DNA from: Rhodosorus marinus
Lineage: Eukaryota; Rhodophyta; Stylonematophyceae; Stylonematales; Stylonemataceae
Length of the DNA: 64,000 bases
Direction: 5' to 3'
NCBI GenBank assembly: GCA_029953675.1
Contig: JAMWBK010000007.1
Span: forward strand, 2,148,800 to 2,212,799
Program-made: the position numbers and the translations under genes
The notes under the pieces: generated by a model
What the model was told of the DNA's origin: nothing
Databases searched by the model: none
Seen by the model: only the letters and a program-made list of their open reading frames with translations
Shown here: positions 23,237 to 34,641 of the stretch, piece after piece
Position numbering within the stretch: position 1 is the stretch's first letter
Layout: each line of letters begins with the position of its first letter

Positions 23237-24130
23237 TCACTTGCTGACGGTGAACAGCATGAACGGTGCGAGCCAGTGAATGCTTTCCATAACCCACAAA
23301 CGCCCGGAGAAGATGGACTTCAGATCGTTAAGATAAAGAGGCCGGTACAGGTAGTAAGCAGTGAAGCTCGTGAGGTACCGTGAGAGCAGGAAAATATTGT
23401 TCAGTCCGCCATACAAAGTCTGCAAACAAAGGGCGGGACGTTAGCAATTGTCAAGACTTTCATGACCTTCAAAGCCCGATTCTAAGAGACGACGCGCGCT
23501 GCCAATTGTACGGGATCATTCGTGGGTTACGATGTACAGAAAAAGTTAAGGGTATCAAGATACCTGATGTAGGATCACCTTCCCCGCAGGCTTTACGTGA
23601 CTGAGGCACATGTCTACACAGTCCCTGCGTTCCTCAGTAGCTGATCAATGAACACAAAAGTGGTCAATAAGTTAGACCTATTAGCTATTCGCACTCGATC
23701 TCATAACGGGACCAGAAGCAACTTACTTGGGAAGACCACTAGAGTAGTAATACACAAGCAGCAGTTGTACTCACTCTGGCTTGCGTGACTCAGATATTCT
23801 ACTCTGACCTTGACTTGGTTCTCCAATCCCTCCTTGGCGATCTCCAACTCAAGGAGTTTCGCTGCCTGTGCATCCGGCTCAACGCAAACTGGTACGACGG
23901 GAATTGTTGACGATCAGAAGATTATCTCGATTTGAGGGATCTAAGCAGCGAGAGTTACCTATTGACAAATTTTTCTCCAATATTATATCCTTGTTCCTAA
24001 GCAGTGCAAAACCGTCTCCAGTACCCACGTCCAAAACCTTCCACCCTGATTGACATCGTTTGAACGCCTCCTTGTAGCCTAAGGTTGTCTGACCAGCCCC
24101 GATCAGCAACCTATAAATCAATCCCGACAT
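23237..24130 (-). CDS. Small class I SAM-dependent methyltransferase, multi-exon
   Basis: Reading leftwards, exons 24130-23959, 23888-23775, 23640-23564 and 23419-23237 join with matching phases (1, 1, 0) to give 181 residues. An optional in-frame 12-nt microexon at 23738-23727 (after an AG, before GTAAGT) would add four. Motif I (KVLDVGTGDGFALL) lies in the first exon. The acidic motif II (VCVEPDAQAAKLLE) appears only when exons 1 and 2 are spliced, which supports the model. The later strand/motif HVKPAGKVIL sits in exon 3. The C-terminal 60 residues are aromatic-rich and partly hydrophobic (NNIFLLSRYLTSFTAYYLY). The substrate cannot be inferred. The ATG at 24130 has in-frame hydrophobic codons before it (to about 24163), and a candidate upstream exon lies near 24240-24190, so the N-terminus may be longer. 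Confidence 0.65.
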
Positions 24131-27100
24131 GTGAACAAGCAAGAGGAACCCAAAAGTAAACTAAAAGACTGAAACGCGCTCCGCACAGGTTCTTGTGAAT
24201 AACCTCAACAACCTCGAGTGCAGCTGGAAAAACCTTGCATGCCCTGCACAACACGCGAGACTCTCGGCGCAATTTACGTCTCAGCGATATGTCAACGCAC
24301 GACTCTCGAAGTGGCAGAAAAATTCAGGAGAAGGGTGGCTCTCGATGTGGTAGGCATCACCTCACAATCCGAACCAAAAAAAAACACCGATAGCGTCCGA
24401 TAAAAGCTAATAGGACCCGCAATTGCGTAATAATTAGGCCATCGACCTCTTGCTGGCGTCCGATGCATGTTTATAGGACTTGAATAAGCAAGAAAAATAC
24501 TCTGCTCGTCCGATAACCTTCCAAATCGATATTCTTCAATCAACGATGAATATTGATTGACTGATTGAATATCAATCTTCTTCATCAGGGACACGTACAA
24601 AGAGGTACGATGTGAACAGTTTACCGCCGATAATCATATTATTACCCCTCCCATCGGAACAACCGAAAAAACCACTAGATTGTGCTCAGTGCTTGGAAAT
24701 TCGATAAATTTAATTCTACTGAATTGGTTAATAATTTGGACATACACCCACTGGCAGATTTATTGATAATTCATGATTAGCATATTGCAGGATCGTTTGA
24801 GGAATCGAGATGCATTAATAATTCTAAACAAATTCATTCGATAATTCCGAAGTCCAAAGGGGAAGGTTGGTAGAGAGATAGGAAACAAGAGGAGAGGACG
24901 TTTCGGGAAAACAGATTCTTGGGACTTGAGACAGTTCAAGTGGGAAGATTTGTTGATTGCTTGGTGATTGAGCTTTTCTTTAAACACCACCGCGCAGAGA
25001 GGCACGTTCTAGCGCAAAGGATCGAAGTTGCTGACCAAGCTTCGTCTGAGTCAAGCTCTTGAGGTGAAGCCGGAACGGTTGGGATTTTATTTTTCGATTT
25101 AGAGTACGTAAAAAGTTTGGGGTTTTTACTAAGACCACTCGTGGAACTCAGAAGTAATCTTAATTCAATACATGAGAGACAGCTTGTCATCGAGAAGTAA
25201 ACATAATTCAATATACGTACCAAAGATGATTGACTATTGTACTAGCCGTGATTCAATATCGGACAGAAAACAGACTTGTTTTTGAATAATATAGATTAGA
25301 CACACAAGTTTTCTAATGTCGTTCAATAGTCTATCCGAAGAAAGTTTATTGGACGCGTCCGATAACCGCGCTATCGGACGGCCTATGACAACCCTAATGA
25401 TGGTACGAGGATCTTCGGCGCGCTTATTTTTTAGCCTTTTTTTTTCTCTCGGCGGCTTTCAGCCTCCGATTAAACAAATTCATTCAATGATGGTACACGG
25501 GATCGCAGAGAAGAAAACCAGGTGTTCTCTGGTTTTCGAGTCCTTAACAAATTCGTTCAATGATTCAATGACAGTATTGATTCAATGATGGCCAACCAAG
25601 CTGAAACGAATCTTCACCGTTCAGCATATCCAATAAATACATAATAAAACAAACCTGCGGAATATGCAGAAATATGTAATAAGAAATTTTTCTTGGGTAT
25701 CAATCATTCGTTGAAAAAGCACAATTCAATGGCGAATCGAACACATTTGAGCGGCACCAGTTTTTCTTCCGTTCCCAGTTTGAAGATCATTGGCTCCTCC
25801 GTCAAGCACGAAATCCAACTGACCTTCATCGCGAGATTTCTGACAACGTGCGCATATTGGTAGGTGGTCTGCTTCTTGTGCTGGATTTTGTTTCGTGATC
25901 GCGGATGCGTCCGCGGTTCTGGGTTTATCCGCTGTCTTTACGCTTGGGGTTAACGTTACGGGTTAACCCCGGAGCCAGTATGCCAGAACTTGCGTGGTGG
26001 ATTTGCTCATCAAACTATCCGCGTTGTTCTGGCTTCCACAGCTCAAATTTTGTCTCCGCTGCTAATGATGAAGTCCCCTTACCCCCTCCTACATCGATTG
26101 GAAGGAATTCTTTCAGCAGGTCTGGTCTGGTCGGCTATAGGAGCAAATTAACTCCCATCCGCCTGCATCGGTGTTTAGGTGCATGGTTGCCTCCCTTGGC
26201 GCAGAACGAGAAGCCGCGGACTTCCCCTCTGATAGACATGAAGCGAGTCTCAGTTTGAGTTCAATAGTTCCGCTCGCTTGGTTTTTTGAATAAATTTAAA
26301 AGCATTCGAGTGCCATGGCGATTGCTGTTGTAGATGTTCCTTCGTGGGATGTTTCTTCAGATTGATTTGGGTACCAAGAGCGACAGCTGGGCAAGAGGCC
26401 CAAGTACATTGGTCGGCACCACAAGCACAAGCAACCTAACTTTTGCAGTCGAGCTCTTGGCGGAGCGTGTTCCTGTCACTTTCAAACATGTATCTACGAC
26501 GTCGGTTTCCGCTATCACCACTTGAGTGTTCAAAATTTCTGAGCAATTAACAGGCCCCCCCTTTTAAGAATCAAGTCGTGCCAATACTTCCGCTGACTTC
26601 CATCCCCGCAAGTAGTAAACGACGATCCTTGCCCCAAAGGCAGAAGAGCTTTAAACATGGTCTTAAGATAAAGGTCTAATCCCCTCCCAGCAGACCCTAC
26701 TTTCCACTGCAGGAATGCAGCTTCTCCCGAACCTTTCGCTGGGCGCTGGATGCAGGCGTTGACGAGTCTCCAACGAAATTGTGCAACGAAGGCTTGCGCT
26801 ACCAGTTATCAGTATGGACGTGAGCTCCGAGGTTTCGCATTTAGTGGAGAAGCTCATCAGCAGCCCCAACGCCAGTAGATACTGCTGGGCAGAGCGTACC
26901 GTAGGATCCCCTATCAGATACAAACTCGATCTGTGCGTTTCCTCAAGCTTGCAAGAATTTCTGCTTCAAACGCAGGTGGAGTTGATTAGATAATCTGCAC
27001 TAGATCTGTCTGCAGAAGATTTGCTCGTGACTAAGTTGTTAGAGGTGATGGTGCTACCTAGGACAAATAGCCAGAACTGTTCAAGCGCTTTTTTACGAGA

Positions 27101-27955
27101 AGACCGTCTTACCATGTCACCAACCAATACGATGCCGAAGACTTCTCTCCGCCGTTGATAATGAAAAACAGACGAGGACAGGGCACCCTACCCTCTGCGA
27201 CATGAGAGTGAAGGAGCTAGTTCAACACTTTCTTATTTGCATCTGAAAGAGAACCCCGTGCCTGACCTTACAAACGTAACCCTAGGTGCACGGCCATGCG
27301 CTGGACCCAGTCTCGAAGCGCGGCACGTCAGTTCCCCCTGTCGTATTCGTATCTTATTGGAAAGTCTGTTTTTGGAAACTGATTCAATATCATGCAATTT
27401 CAGCATCCCCCACCCTAGTCCGCTTCTTTTCGCCCCCTGCCTGTTGTAATTTTGATATTAAACATATATACCCCGTCAACAATCCACCGGTTAGGACGTT
27501 TTTATTCTATTTATAAAAATAATTCGATTTTGATCTAAATGCCATAGAAGTACCCCCCAAGAGATTCCTTCCGAAACTTCATATTAATCTTCGACTCTGC
27601 AGTTGGTAGTAGGGAGTCCAGCTCTGTGGGGTTTGTACGAATAAAATGAAATCAATTTTTTTTGCCAGCGTCGGGGTATTTCTAGTTGGAGCCGCCAACT
27701 CACATCAAATGGCTGGGAATGGCATTGGCCTCTCAGCGCATTTTTTACGACGGCTAAAGTACATGACTACTAGCTCAGCCGGATCAGAAACTGGAGAGGG
27801 ATGGGACAAGGTATGAGAGGGAGGAGATAAGTCGTTTGGATGTTGATGATCTTTGAAGCACTCGGTTTGATGGTAGAGGTGGTTGGCGAGTCTCTCTTTT
27901 GAGGGAGGTGGATGTGCGTTGATGAACTTTTTTTTGGGTAGATTGCTGTTGAAGA
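24131..27955. other. 3.8-kb repeat-like, AT-rich intergenic stretch
   Basis: No gene supported. The part from 24.4 to 25.7 kb is AT-rich and full of ATTCAAT words. The 8-mer GTCCGATA recurs at about 24396 and 24508, and as part of a 9-bp-arm inverted repeat at 25356-25380. A copy of the 14.9-kb dispersed repeat is at 25410-25490. At about 25945-25969 two GGGTTAAC-type arms form a palindrome whose left half resembles the window-end repeat. The 26-27.5 kb frames show no domain. Confidence 0.45.
25410..25490. repeat. Dispersed repeat copy (CAGCCTCCGATTAAAC type)
   Basis: Matches the element at 14838-14925: CTTCGGCGCGCTTA, a T-rich spacer, CAGCCTCCGATTAAAC, then ATTCATTCAATG. The two copies diverge mainly in the T tract. 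Confidence 0.45.
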
Positions 27956-29716
27956 ATGGATGAGATTACTGGATTTGTGGTTGGTGGATGGGCAGCGGGT
28001 CACCGCACCCAGAGGCTGACTCCACTGCGAATGTGTGCAGCCCGGGATGGTGAGAGCTCAAATGCGAATGGGAACGGCGTACCTAACGGCAAAAGCGCAA
28101 ATACGAACGGGAATGGCTTTCCGCGAAACATGACAAATCCATCTGAAGGGCTGGATCAGTTCGTTATCGGGTATTCAGTGGATAAGCTAGGTTGGTGCTC
28201 CGCAACAACAGAGGTCCAAGCGGGTGAATTGGCTGCGACTGTGCTTCCTGAGTCCGCCCCCGAGGTAGAAACAAGACTAACACCGGAAGATGAACTTGAT
28301 GTATGCCCAACCGAGGACGAGTATTGTCCTGAGAAACTCACTCCTAGAGTTATGACACCTTTTTTTGTGGATACGTTTCGAATGTCGTCCGTTTACATCA
28401 ACCTCTTCCGGGACACAACGTTTGTCATCCATATCCCCGGTTGCATACTGGAGGAGCCACTGTTCGAGTCGATTATGGAGGACTTGGCAACTTTGTCGAT
28501 AATTGGCATCAAGCTGGTTCTGGTTCTTGGTCCTAAAAGACAAATTGAGAGGCGCATGGAAGAGTCAAACTTGGAGGAGCGGTTTATTGACGGTGTTAGA
28601 ATCACTGACGAGAAGATGCTGCGCGTGATCAAGGAGAGTGCTGGCGTATTGCTTTTTGAAGTAGAATCCAAACTCTCCAGGGGCGTGGTTAATATTCCCA
28701 CGAAGAACAAGATCTCAGTCGTTTCCGGCAACTTTTACACCGCTCAGCCTATTGGGGTCATTGACGGTGAAGATTTTGGGCACACGGGAAAAGTGCGAAG
28801 GATCGATGTGGAGGCTATTGAAAGGCGATTGGGGCAGCGAGACGTTGTTATGCTCTCGAACGTTGCGTTCTCTCCCTCCGGTGAATCCTTTAACTGCCAA
28901 TCAGAACACGTCGCTGCTGTATGTGCGGGGCAGCTGAAAGCGGAGAAGCTTATATATTTGGGCTCCAATGAAGTTATTTACGACACGGTAACCAAGTCCA
29001 TGGTTCCTAACTTGCCTCTGAGGACTGCAAAAGAATTTCTGGCAATGAACGCTGCTCTGCTGCAGCCTACGTTTCGAATGCGAGTTGAGTCCTGCATTAG
29101 CGCTTTGTCGCATGGTGTCCGACGAGCTCACATTCTCAACAGATTTGTCGATGGCGTTCTAATTATGGAGATTTTTCATCGTGACGGTGTGGGTATCATG
29201 ATTTCCAGGGATCTCTACGAAGGGGTCCGCCCAGCTAGCATATCTGACCTTCCGGGCATTTTCGAGATCATAGAGCCCTTGATGGATCGGGGAGTACTTG
29301 TCGCGCGCTCTCGAGATCAACTCGAAGCCGAGTTTGGTAGCATGGTTGTCGCTGAACGAGATGGAATGATCATTGCTGTGGCCTCCCTGGGAACATTCTC
29401 TGACAGTCCGGAAATGGCGGAGCTCTCATGCTTTGCCGTCCACCCGCAATACCGCCGGAGTGGTAAGGGCGGATCTCTCCTGTCGTATGTTGAGCGTGTA
29501 GCTTATGCCATGGGTATAAGACAGCTCTTCTTGCTCTCTACCCAATCATTTGCCTGGTTCCGTGAAAGAAAATTCTTCGAAGTGGGACTAGACAGGCTGC
29601 CGGAGTCTCGAAAACAAAGGTATAATCATCAGAGAAACTCGAAGGTTTTAATGAAGGACTTGTCTGAAAGCGATGAGCTTGAGGAGCTGCTCATTCAAGT
29701 TCAGGACGAGGTGTGA
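27956..29716 (+). CDS. N-acetylglutamate synthase, ArgA-type (AAK fold plus GNAT)
   Basis: Catalyses acetyl-CoA + L-glutamate -> N-acetylglutamate, the first step of arginine synthesis. Intronless, 586 residues. Residues 1 to about 130 are an extension rich in Ser/Asn/Gly with LRMCAARDG near residue 26, which looks like an organelle presequence with a plastid-type cleavage context (inference). Residues about 155-390 form the amino-acid-kinase-like domain (FVIHIPGCIL; IGIKLVLVLGPKRQIE; GVRITD; SVVSGNFY). That domain lacks kinase activity in this family and serves arginine feedback. Residues about 423-570 are a GNAT acetyltransferase: VRPASISDLPGI at its start and the acetyl-CoA loop CFAVHPQYRRSGKGGSLL around residue 495. 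This domain order is that of bacterial ArgA and plant/algal NAGS. Feedback by arginine is expected but not visible in DNA. Confidence 0.9.
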   Translation: MDEITGFVVGGWAAGHRTQRLTPLRMCAARDGESSNANGNGVPNGKSANTNGNGFPRNMTNPSEGLDQFVIGYSVDKLGWCSATTEVQAGELAATVLPESAPEVETRLTPEDELDVCPTEDEYCPEKLTPRVMTPFFVDTFRMSSVYINLFRDTTFVIHIPGCILEEPLFESIMEDLATLSIIGIKLVLVLGPKRQIERRMEESNLEERFIDGVRITDEKMLRVIKESAGVLLFEVESKLSRGVVNIPTKNKISVVSGNFYTAQPIGVIDGEDFGHTGKVRRIDVEAIERRLGQRDVVMLSNVAFSPSGESFNCQSEHVAAVCAGQLKAEKLIYLGSNEVIYDTVTKSMVPNLPLRTAKEFLAMNAALLQPTFRMRVESCISALSHGVRRAHILNRFVDGVLIMEIFHRDGVGIMISRDLYEGVRPASISDLPGIFEIIEPLMDRGVLVARSRDQLEAEFGSMVVAERDGMIIAVASLGTFSDSPEMAELSCFAVHPQYRRSGKGGSLLSYVERVAYAMGIRQLFLLSTQSFAWFRERKFFEVGLDRLPESRKQRYNHQRNSKVLMKDLSESDELEELLIQVQDEV

Positions 29717-29902
29717 AGGGATGGCCTGGGTCGAGTTTGTAGCCAACGCAGACCAGCGTATAGCGGCGGTAGGTAGAATCAGACTGTGGTCTTTCTTATA
29801 AATATGAACATAATATTCGAGCTCAAAGACTGCTAGCCAGAAGACTAGGGATTGAGAACGACTCCTCCAGGTTTAGTTTTTAGCCGTCGAAGGGTTTTAG
29901 AT

Positions 29903-30020
29903 GATTTAACCGATTGCCAGGTGAGCGAATCAGCCCTCCACACCACACTTCCACAACGGGAATGCCCATCAGCAAACCTAAAACCGCACTTTGGTATAGA
30001 GCATATGGTGCATACTTGCA
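29903..30020 (+). repeat. 118-bp flanking repeat, left copy
   Basis: Shares about 117 bp in direct orientation with 34642-34758: both run from ATTT(A/G)ACCGATTGCCAGG to GGTGCATACTTGCA with a few substitutions. The two copies bracket the rearranged copia element. The right copy begins exactly at the outer end of an LTR; the left copy has no LTR next to it. Confidence 0.75.
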
Positions 30021-32145
30021 TCCTTGCGAAAACTGACCAGTGCGTTAGTTCGCACAACCTGCTCCATATGGCCTCGGAGGATCTACCTGCCGCCCTCTGG
30101 GCTGAACTCGCAAATGCGGCGGTTTACCTTCGCAACCGTGCAGCCACAAGAGTTTTGTGCTATGATATTCCCTATCATAGGCTTTACAGAAAGCTCCCTA
30201 ACTACCGTCACCTAAGATCTTTGGAGCCCAGAGGGAGACAGCACGTGCGAGCAGAAGAACGAACCAAGATTGATCGCACATCAAGACAAGTGTTGGTAGG
30301 TGATGAGGGTAGTAACTATCGCCTGTGGGATGCGGCAAGAGGGATCGTACGAGTCTCTAGCAGCTTTGTGGAAACGGAAACAAGGAGTCTAATACAAGTA
30401 TGAGTGGTACAAGTCCAGCAGGATCCAGAAGAGACAGAAGAGGATGCAGCGGAACCGACATCAGAACACGAGGAACACACCTCCGAAGTGGCTAAGAGCC
30501 CTAAGCTAACGAGAAGCAAGAGGACAAGTAAGAAACTTAATTGGTTTTCAGTCAATCAATCGGAAGCCTTAAGCGCAGCGGCGGCTGACCCAAGCACATA
30601 CCTTGCAGCCGTCAATGGAGTTGACGGGAAGGAGTGGAGAGCTGCGGTGAACAAGGAGCTGGAAGTTCTTGAACGATCAGGCACTTGGCAGTTCTCAGAG
30701 TTACCGGAGGGAAGAAGACCCCTGGCTACAAAGTGGGTCTTCGCAACGAAGAGAGATGCTTCGGGGACACCCACTAAGCGAAAGGCGCGTTTGGTGGCGA
30801 AGGGATTCCTTCAGAGGCGAGGAGTGGACTTCATGGTATATGCACCAGTAGTCCGATCCAGCAGCCTTCGGCTATTACTCTCCTTCGTGGTGCAGAGGAA
30901 GATGCTGCTAAGACAGTTCGATATTGAATCTGCATATCTACATGGGAAATTGGAAGAGAATTTGTACCTTCAAATTCCGGAAGGAGTAACTCCACCAGAT
31001 GAAATGACAAGAGCAGGACTGAATTGATCAAAGCCATCTACGGCCTGAAGAGGGAGGGAGGGTATGGAACCAGACCCTGGACAACAAGTTGCGGAGTATT
31101 GGATTTCAGCCCACGAGACTGGGACCTGCGTGTACCTGAAGAAGGAGTGAACCATGTACATCTCATTGTACGTAGACGATCTCTCCTAGTAGCAGCACCG
31201 GTTATCAAGGACATTGATTGCGTCGTGGGGCTCATCAAGGCGCAATTTCTCGTGAAGGAACTTGGTGAGGCCAGAGACTTACTGGGTGTAAGACGATCGT
31301 ACAACCGGGAACATGGTGTGCTGAAGTTAATCCAGCCAGGATTAGCTCAGTAAATCTAAAACGAAGCAGGTGTAGCGATTTGTTAGTACACCCCTCGACG
31401 CAGGAAACATGGTATGTGCGGATGACGGAAAAGAAATTCGACAAGCGGGTCAGTATCGAACATATTTGCCAGGTACAGGGCCTGTGGGAAAGGCCCTGTA
31501 CCTGGCAAATATGACCCGACTCGATCTAAGCTTCGCGGTGCGGTATCTGGCACAAACCGTAGCATCTCCCACGGAACGAGGATGGAAGAACCTTGTGCAC
31601 CTGTGCAGATACATTGGTACAACGGCAAATGCAGAACTCACGTACAGTACTACTTCGGTGCCTGAAGTCGTTGCTTACAGTGATGCAAGCTTCGGAAACG
31701 AACGAGGAAGAACACAGTGACAGGCTACGCAACTCTACATGGTGGAAATCTGATCAACTGGGGGTCTAAGAAGCAGCGCGTTGTTGCTCAGTCAACTTGC
31801 GAAGCGGAACTAATCGCGGCGAACGAAGGAGGTGGAGATGCTAAAAGGGCGTATAACCTCCTGTATGAGTTGGGCGGAGAGACTCAAACACCCCTCATAA
31901 GAGTGGACAACAGTGGGGCCTTGGCGTCGATAACGACCAAAGGAGTGACTCCGAGAACAAGGCACCTGGAAATCAAGCAGCTATGGCTACAATATCAAAC
32001 CCAACAGGGGAACTTGAGGATAGAGTATTGCCCGACGGAACACACATGATTGCTGACCACCTGACGAAGACTATTACCGGCAAACGTATGAGAGAACTCA
32101 CAAACATGAGCGCGTTAAAGTTGGATACTTGTCTGAGGGGGAGGA
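30021..32145 (+). mobile_element. Ty1/copia retrotransposon, 3' half (integrase C-part, RT, RNase H), decayed
   Basis: From left to right: an integrase C-terminal piece (ALWAELANAAVYLRNRA, about 30090-30140); reverse transcriptase (WRAAVNKELEVLERSGTW, RRPLATKWVF, RQFDIESAYLHG) in the open frame 30404-31027; the YVDD-box sequence near 31165-31185, readable only in another frame; and RNase H (AYSDASFGNE, then AQSTCEAELIAANEG and VDNSGALAS) to about 32049. Several frameshifts and stops separate these pieces, so it is inactive. A polypurine tract (GAGGGGGAGGA) directly precedes the LTR at 32146. Domain order is that of copia pol, but gag, protease and the integrase N-part are missing on this strand. 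Confidence 0.88.
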
Positions 32146-32528
32146 TGTTGGACCAGAAGCATTCGAGCATCCAATTATACACACAAGTGGGAAGAGAGCG
32201 CATTGGATCTGAGGAATGAAGGCTCACCTAGAGCGTGGAGACCTGAAATAGGATCATCAGAGGTAACCGGTGTTCTTGATAGGCCTATACTGCGTAGTGT
32301 AGTATGAAATCGTATCCGATATCGTGGATGCTATTTTTGGTTTTGTTCTTAATGCCACATCGAAGGGTAACCTAGATTTAGATTTAGGCTCAGGGTATCG
32401 AAGCCTAGCTTCGGTACTTAAACGGAAGTTGCACATTGTAGTAGAAAGGTAGCTTGAAGTAAAGGCGACGAAGGTCCAGGGTTATCCAGGAAGACATCGG
32501 TCTGAGCTTTGCGGTGAGCAAGACAACA
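32146..32528 (+). repeat. Copia LTR (3' LTR of the plus-strand half)
   Basis: About 383 bp, starting TGTTGG straight after a polypurine tract and ending CAACA, the perfect inverse of its start. It is inverted-homologous to 34207-34641, for example the shared segments around 32330-32400 and 34330-34410. Confidence 0.8.
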
Positions 32529-32531
32529 ATT

Positions 32532-32708
32532 AACAAGAGTGAGGCCGTGGCCGAAATTGCATCATTAGTACGACAATTTCGGAATCAACTGGATAAGAAG
32601 GGACGAACTCGCCTCCATTCTCAGTGCGCAGCTTTAGTACCTTCGTATCCAGTTGATTCCGAATTGTCGTACTAATGATGCAATTTCGGCCACGTCCTCA
32701 CTCTTGTT
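32532..32708. repeat. Large hairpin: inverted copies of an integrase segment
   Basis: Arms 32532-32595 and 32646-32708 are inverted copies with a few mismatches, around a loop of about 50 bases. Both arms encode the same integrase core stretch (ENKSE.VAEIASLVRQF), the left arm on the plus strand and the right on the minus strand. This is where the two copia halves meet. Confidence 0.85.
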
Positions 32709-34206
32709 CTCCAGGAATCTTATCCAGCTATACCTTGTGTGGTCGTCGGTGACTAGTAAGAAGTATCGCTTCCCTCCGATTCACTTCTCGGGAAATGGTC
32801 CACACAGGTCGATGTGCCACAACTGCCCGGCCTCCCGGGTTCGTTGAGAGTTCACTGGTGCGCGGCTCGTGTACCATCCGTGCTGCTTGGCACGCGTCAC
32901 AGACTTCATCCTGTGACATATCCGTGGATGAAAGTACTCCCGCTTTGATCATCTTCTTTAGGACGTCCTTCCCGGCATGTCCCAACTTACGATGCCAACT
33001 CATCAGCGTGTTGTCTATCTCCTCAGTTTTGGCTACATAGCCGCAATCGTTTCCTGGCACATCCAGAATTCTGATGCGCCCGTCAGAAGTCCCTTGTGCA
33101 ACTAAGTGACCGTCTCGTATCTCATATCGCAACTTTCGGGTTGAAGCGAACCTCATAACCCTTCTTTGTCAGTACCCTTACTGACAAGACGTTGCCCGTC
33201 GCCTATGGTGCATAGAGTACGTTCCGGATTTCATACTCCACTCCCATCATTTCACAGGAACGGAGCCCGCCTCCTTTGCTGTGCATTCAGCACCACCTGC
33301 TATGCGGACCCTAAGTGGGTCAATCATATTCAACTCCACGAAATAATTCCTTTCGGGCGTCATATGGTGACTCGCCTCGGAGTCCACCAACCAGCTCGAT
33401 ATCTCCCCCGGATCGCAGCGTGATTCACTGACTTCGGCGGTCATTACTTCTCTTTGACCCCTTCTCCCCTCATTGTCTGGTAGTCTCCTCCGGCATTCTT
33501 TCTTCCAATGTCATGCATTTCCGCAGTAATGGCATTTGCCGAATTTCTTGGTGATCTCTTTTGCGCTGCCATTGCCGTCGCTTCGGGCCTTCTATCAACT
33601 TCTCTGTTTCGATGCGCCCGGCCTTGCTCCTCCGCAAGGAGCTTCTCTGTGACCTCAGCGACCATTGGAACATCCCTCTGACTTCGTTGGATTTCGGCAA
33701 AGGTTTCGTAGTCTCTCGGAAGACTTTTCAACAAACAGAAAATTGCCTGTGTGTTGTTGACGTCTTCCCCAAGCAGCTCGAACTCCATTCTGATACAGTT
33801 AAATTTCTTCACGTTTTCTCTCATCCCGATCTCGGAATCCATTTCGAAAGAATGAAAGGAATCGATAAGGCGGAATTTGTTCTCAATCCTAGCGGATCTG
33901 AAAACCTTTTGCAATTCCGTCCACAATTTCCCAGCGTGGTCGCCACACCTCATCGCGTAGTCAATGTACTCTGTCCCCATCAACTCGACCATCAAATTCA
34001 ATGCCGTATCACTAGCCTCCGTTCCAACGCAATGTTTTTCTCCTTCTGTTAGAGCCTCCAGGACAGCCGCACCTCGCTTCTTCGAAGCCCTCTTTATCCG
34101 GAAAGCCCATTCCGGATAGTTTACTTCGGTCAGTTTAGGAATCAACTACCTTTCCTCAGAAAGCACCTTTGTGTCCAGGTCTTGAACTCTGGGATCATAA
34201 CCCAAT
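32646..34206 (-). mobile_element. Ty1/copia retrotransposon, 5' half (gag, protease, integrase N-part), decayed
   Basis: Reading leftwards from the LTR: gag (LTEVNYPEWAF; ALTEGEKHCVG; LWTELQKVF; LLKSLPRDYETF) in the open frame 34145-33444 without a clear ATG; protease with SSWLVDSEASHHMT, where the active-site Asp-Ser/Thr-Gly has Glu in place of Gly; then the integrase zinc-binding region (WHRKLGHAGKDVLKKM...CDACQAARM) at 33156-32728; and the integrase core start (DDHTRYSW) and GGEF-type motif near the hairpin. Frameshifts and the protease substitution make it inactive. Confidence 0.88.
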
Positions 34207-34641
34207 TGTTGTCTTGCTCACCGCAAAGCTCAGACCGATGTCTTCCTGGATAACCTTGGACCTTCGTCGCCTTTACTTCAAGCTACCCTTCTACTACAAC
34301 GTGCAACTTCAGTTTAAGCACCGAAGCTAGTCTTCGATACCCTGAGCCTAAATCTAAATCTAGGTTACCCTTCGATGTGGCACTAAGAACAAAACCAAAA
34401 ATAGCATCCACGATATCGGATACGATTATGAAATATGAACTACACTACGCAGTATAGGCCTATCAGGAACACAGGCTACCTCTGATGATCCTATTTCAGG
34501 TTTCCACGCTGAGGCTTCATTCTTCAGATCCAATGCTCTCCTCCCGTTCGAGGGTCGAACAGTCCTCAAGTGGGAAGAGAGCCAATTCCCTCTCTTCCCA
34601 CTTGTGTGTGTAATTGGATCTTGAATGCTTCCGGTCCAACA
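34207..34641 (-). repeat. Copia LTR (5' LTR of the minus-strand half)
   Basis: About 435 bp. On the minus strand it starts TGTTGG at 34641 and ends CAACA at 34207. It is homologous to the 32146 LTR but carries about 50 extra bases near 34535-34595, a short inverted duplication of AAGTGGGAAGAGAG-type sequence. Confidence 0.8.

Noticed and set aside
29852..30403. Independent host gene in the 183-codon frame
   Set aside because: Its second half is the C-terminal part of a copia integrase (WAELANAAVYLRNRA).
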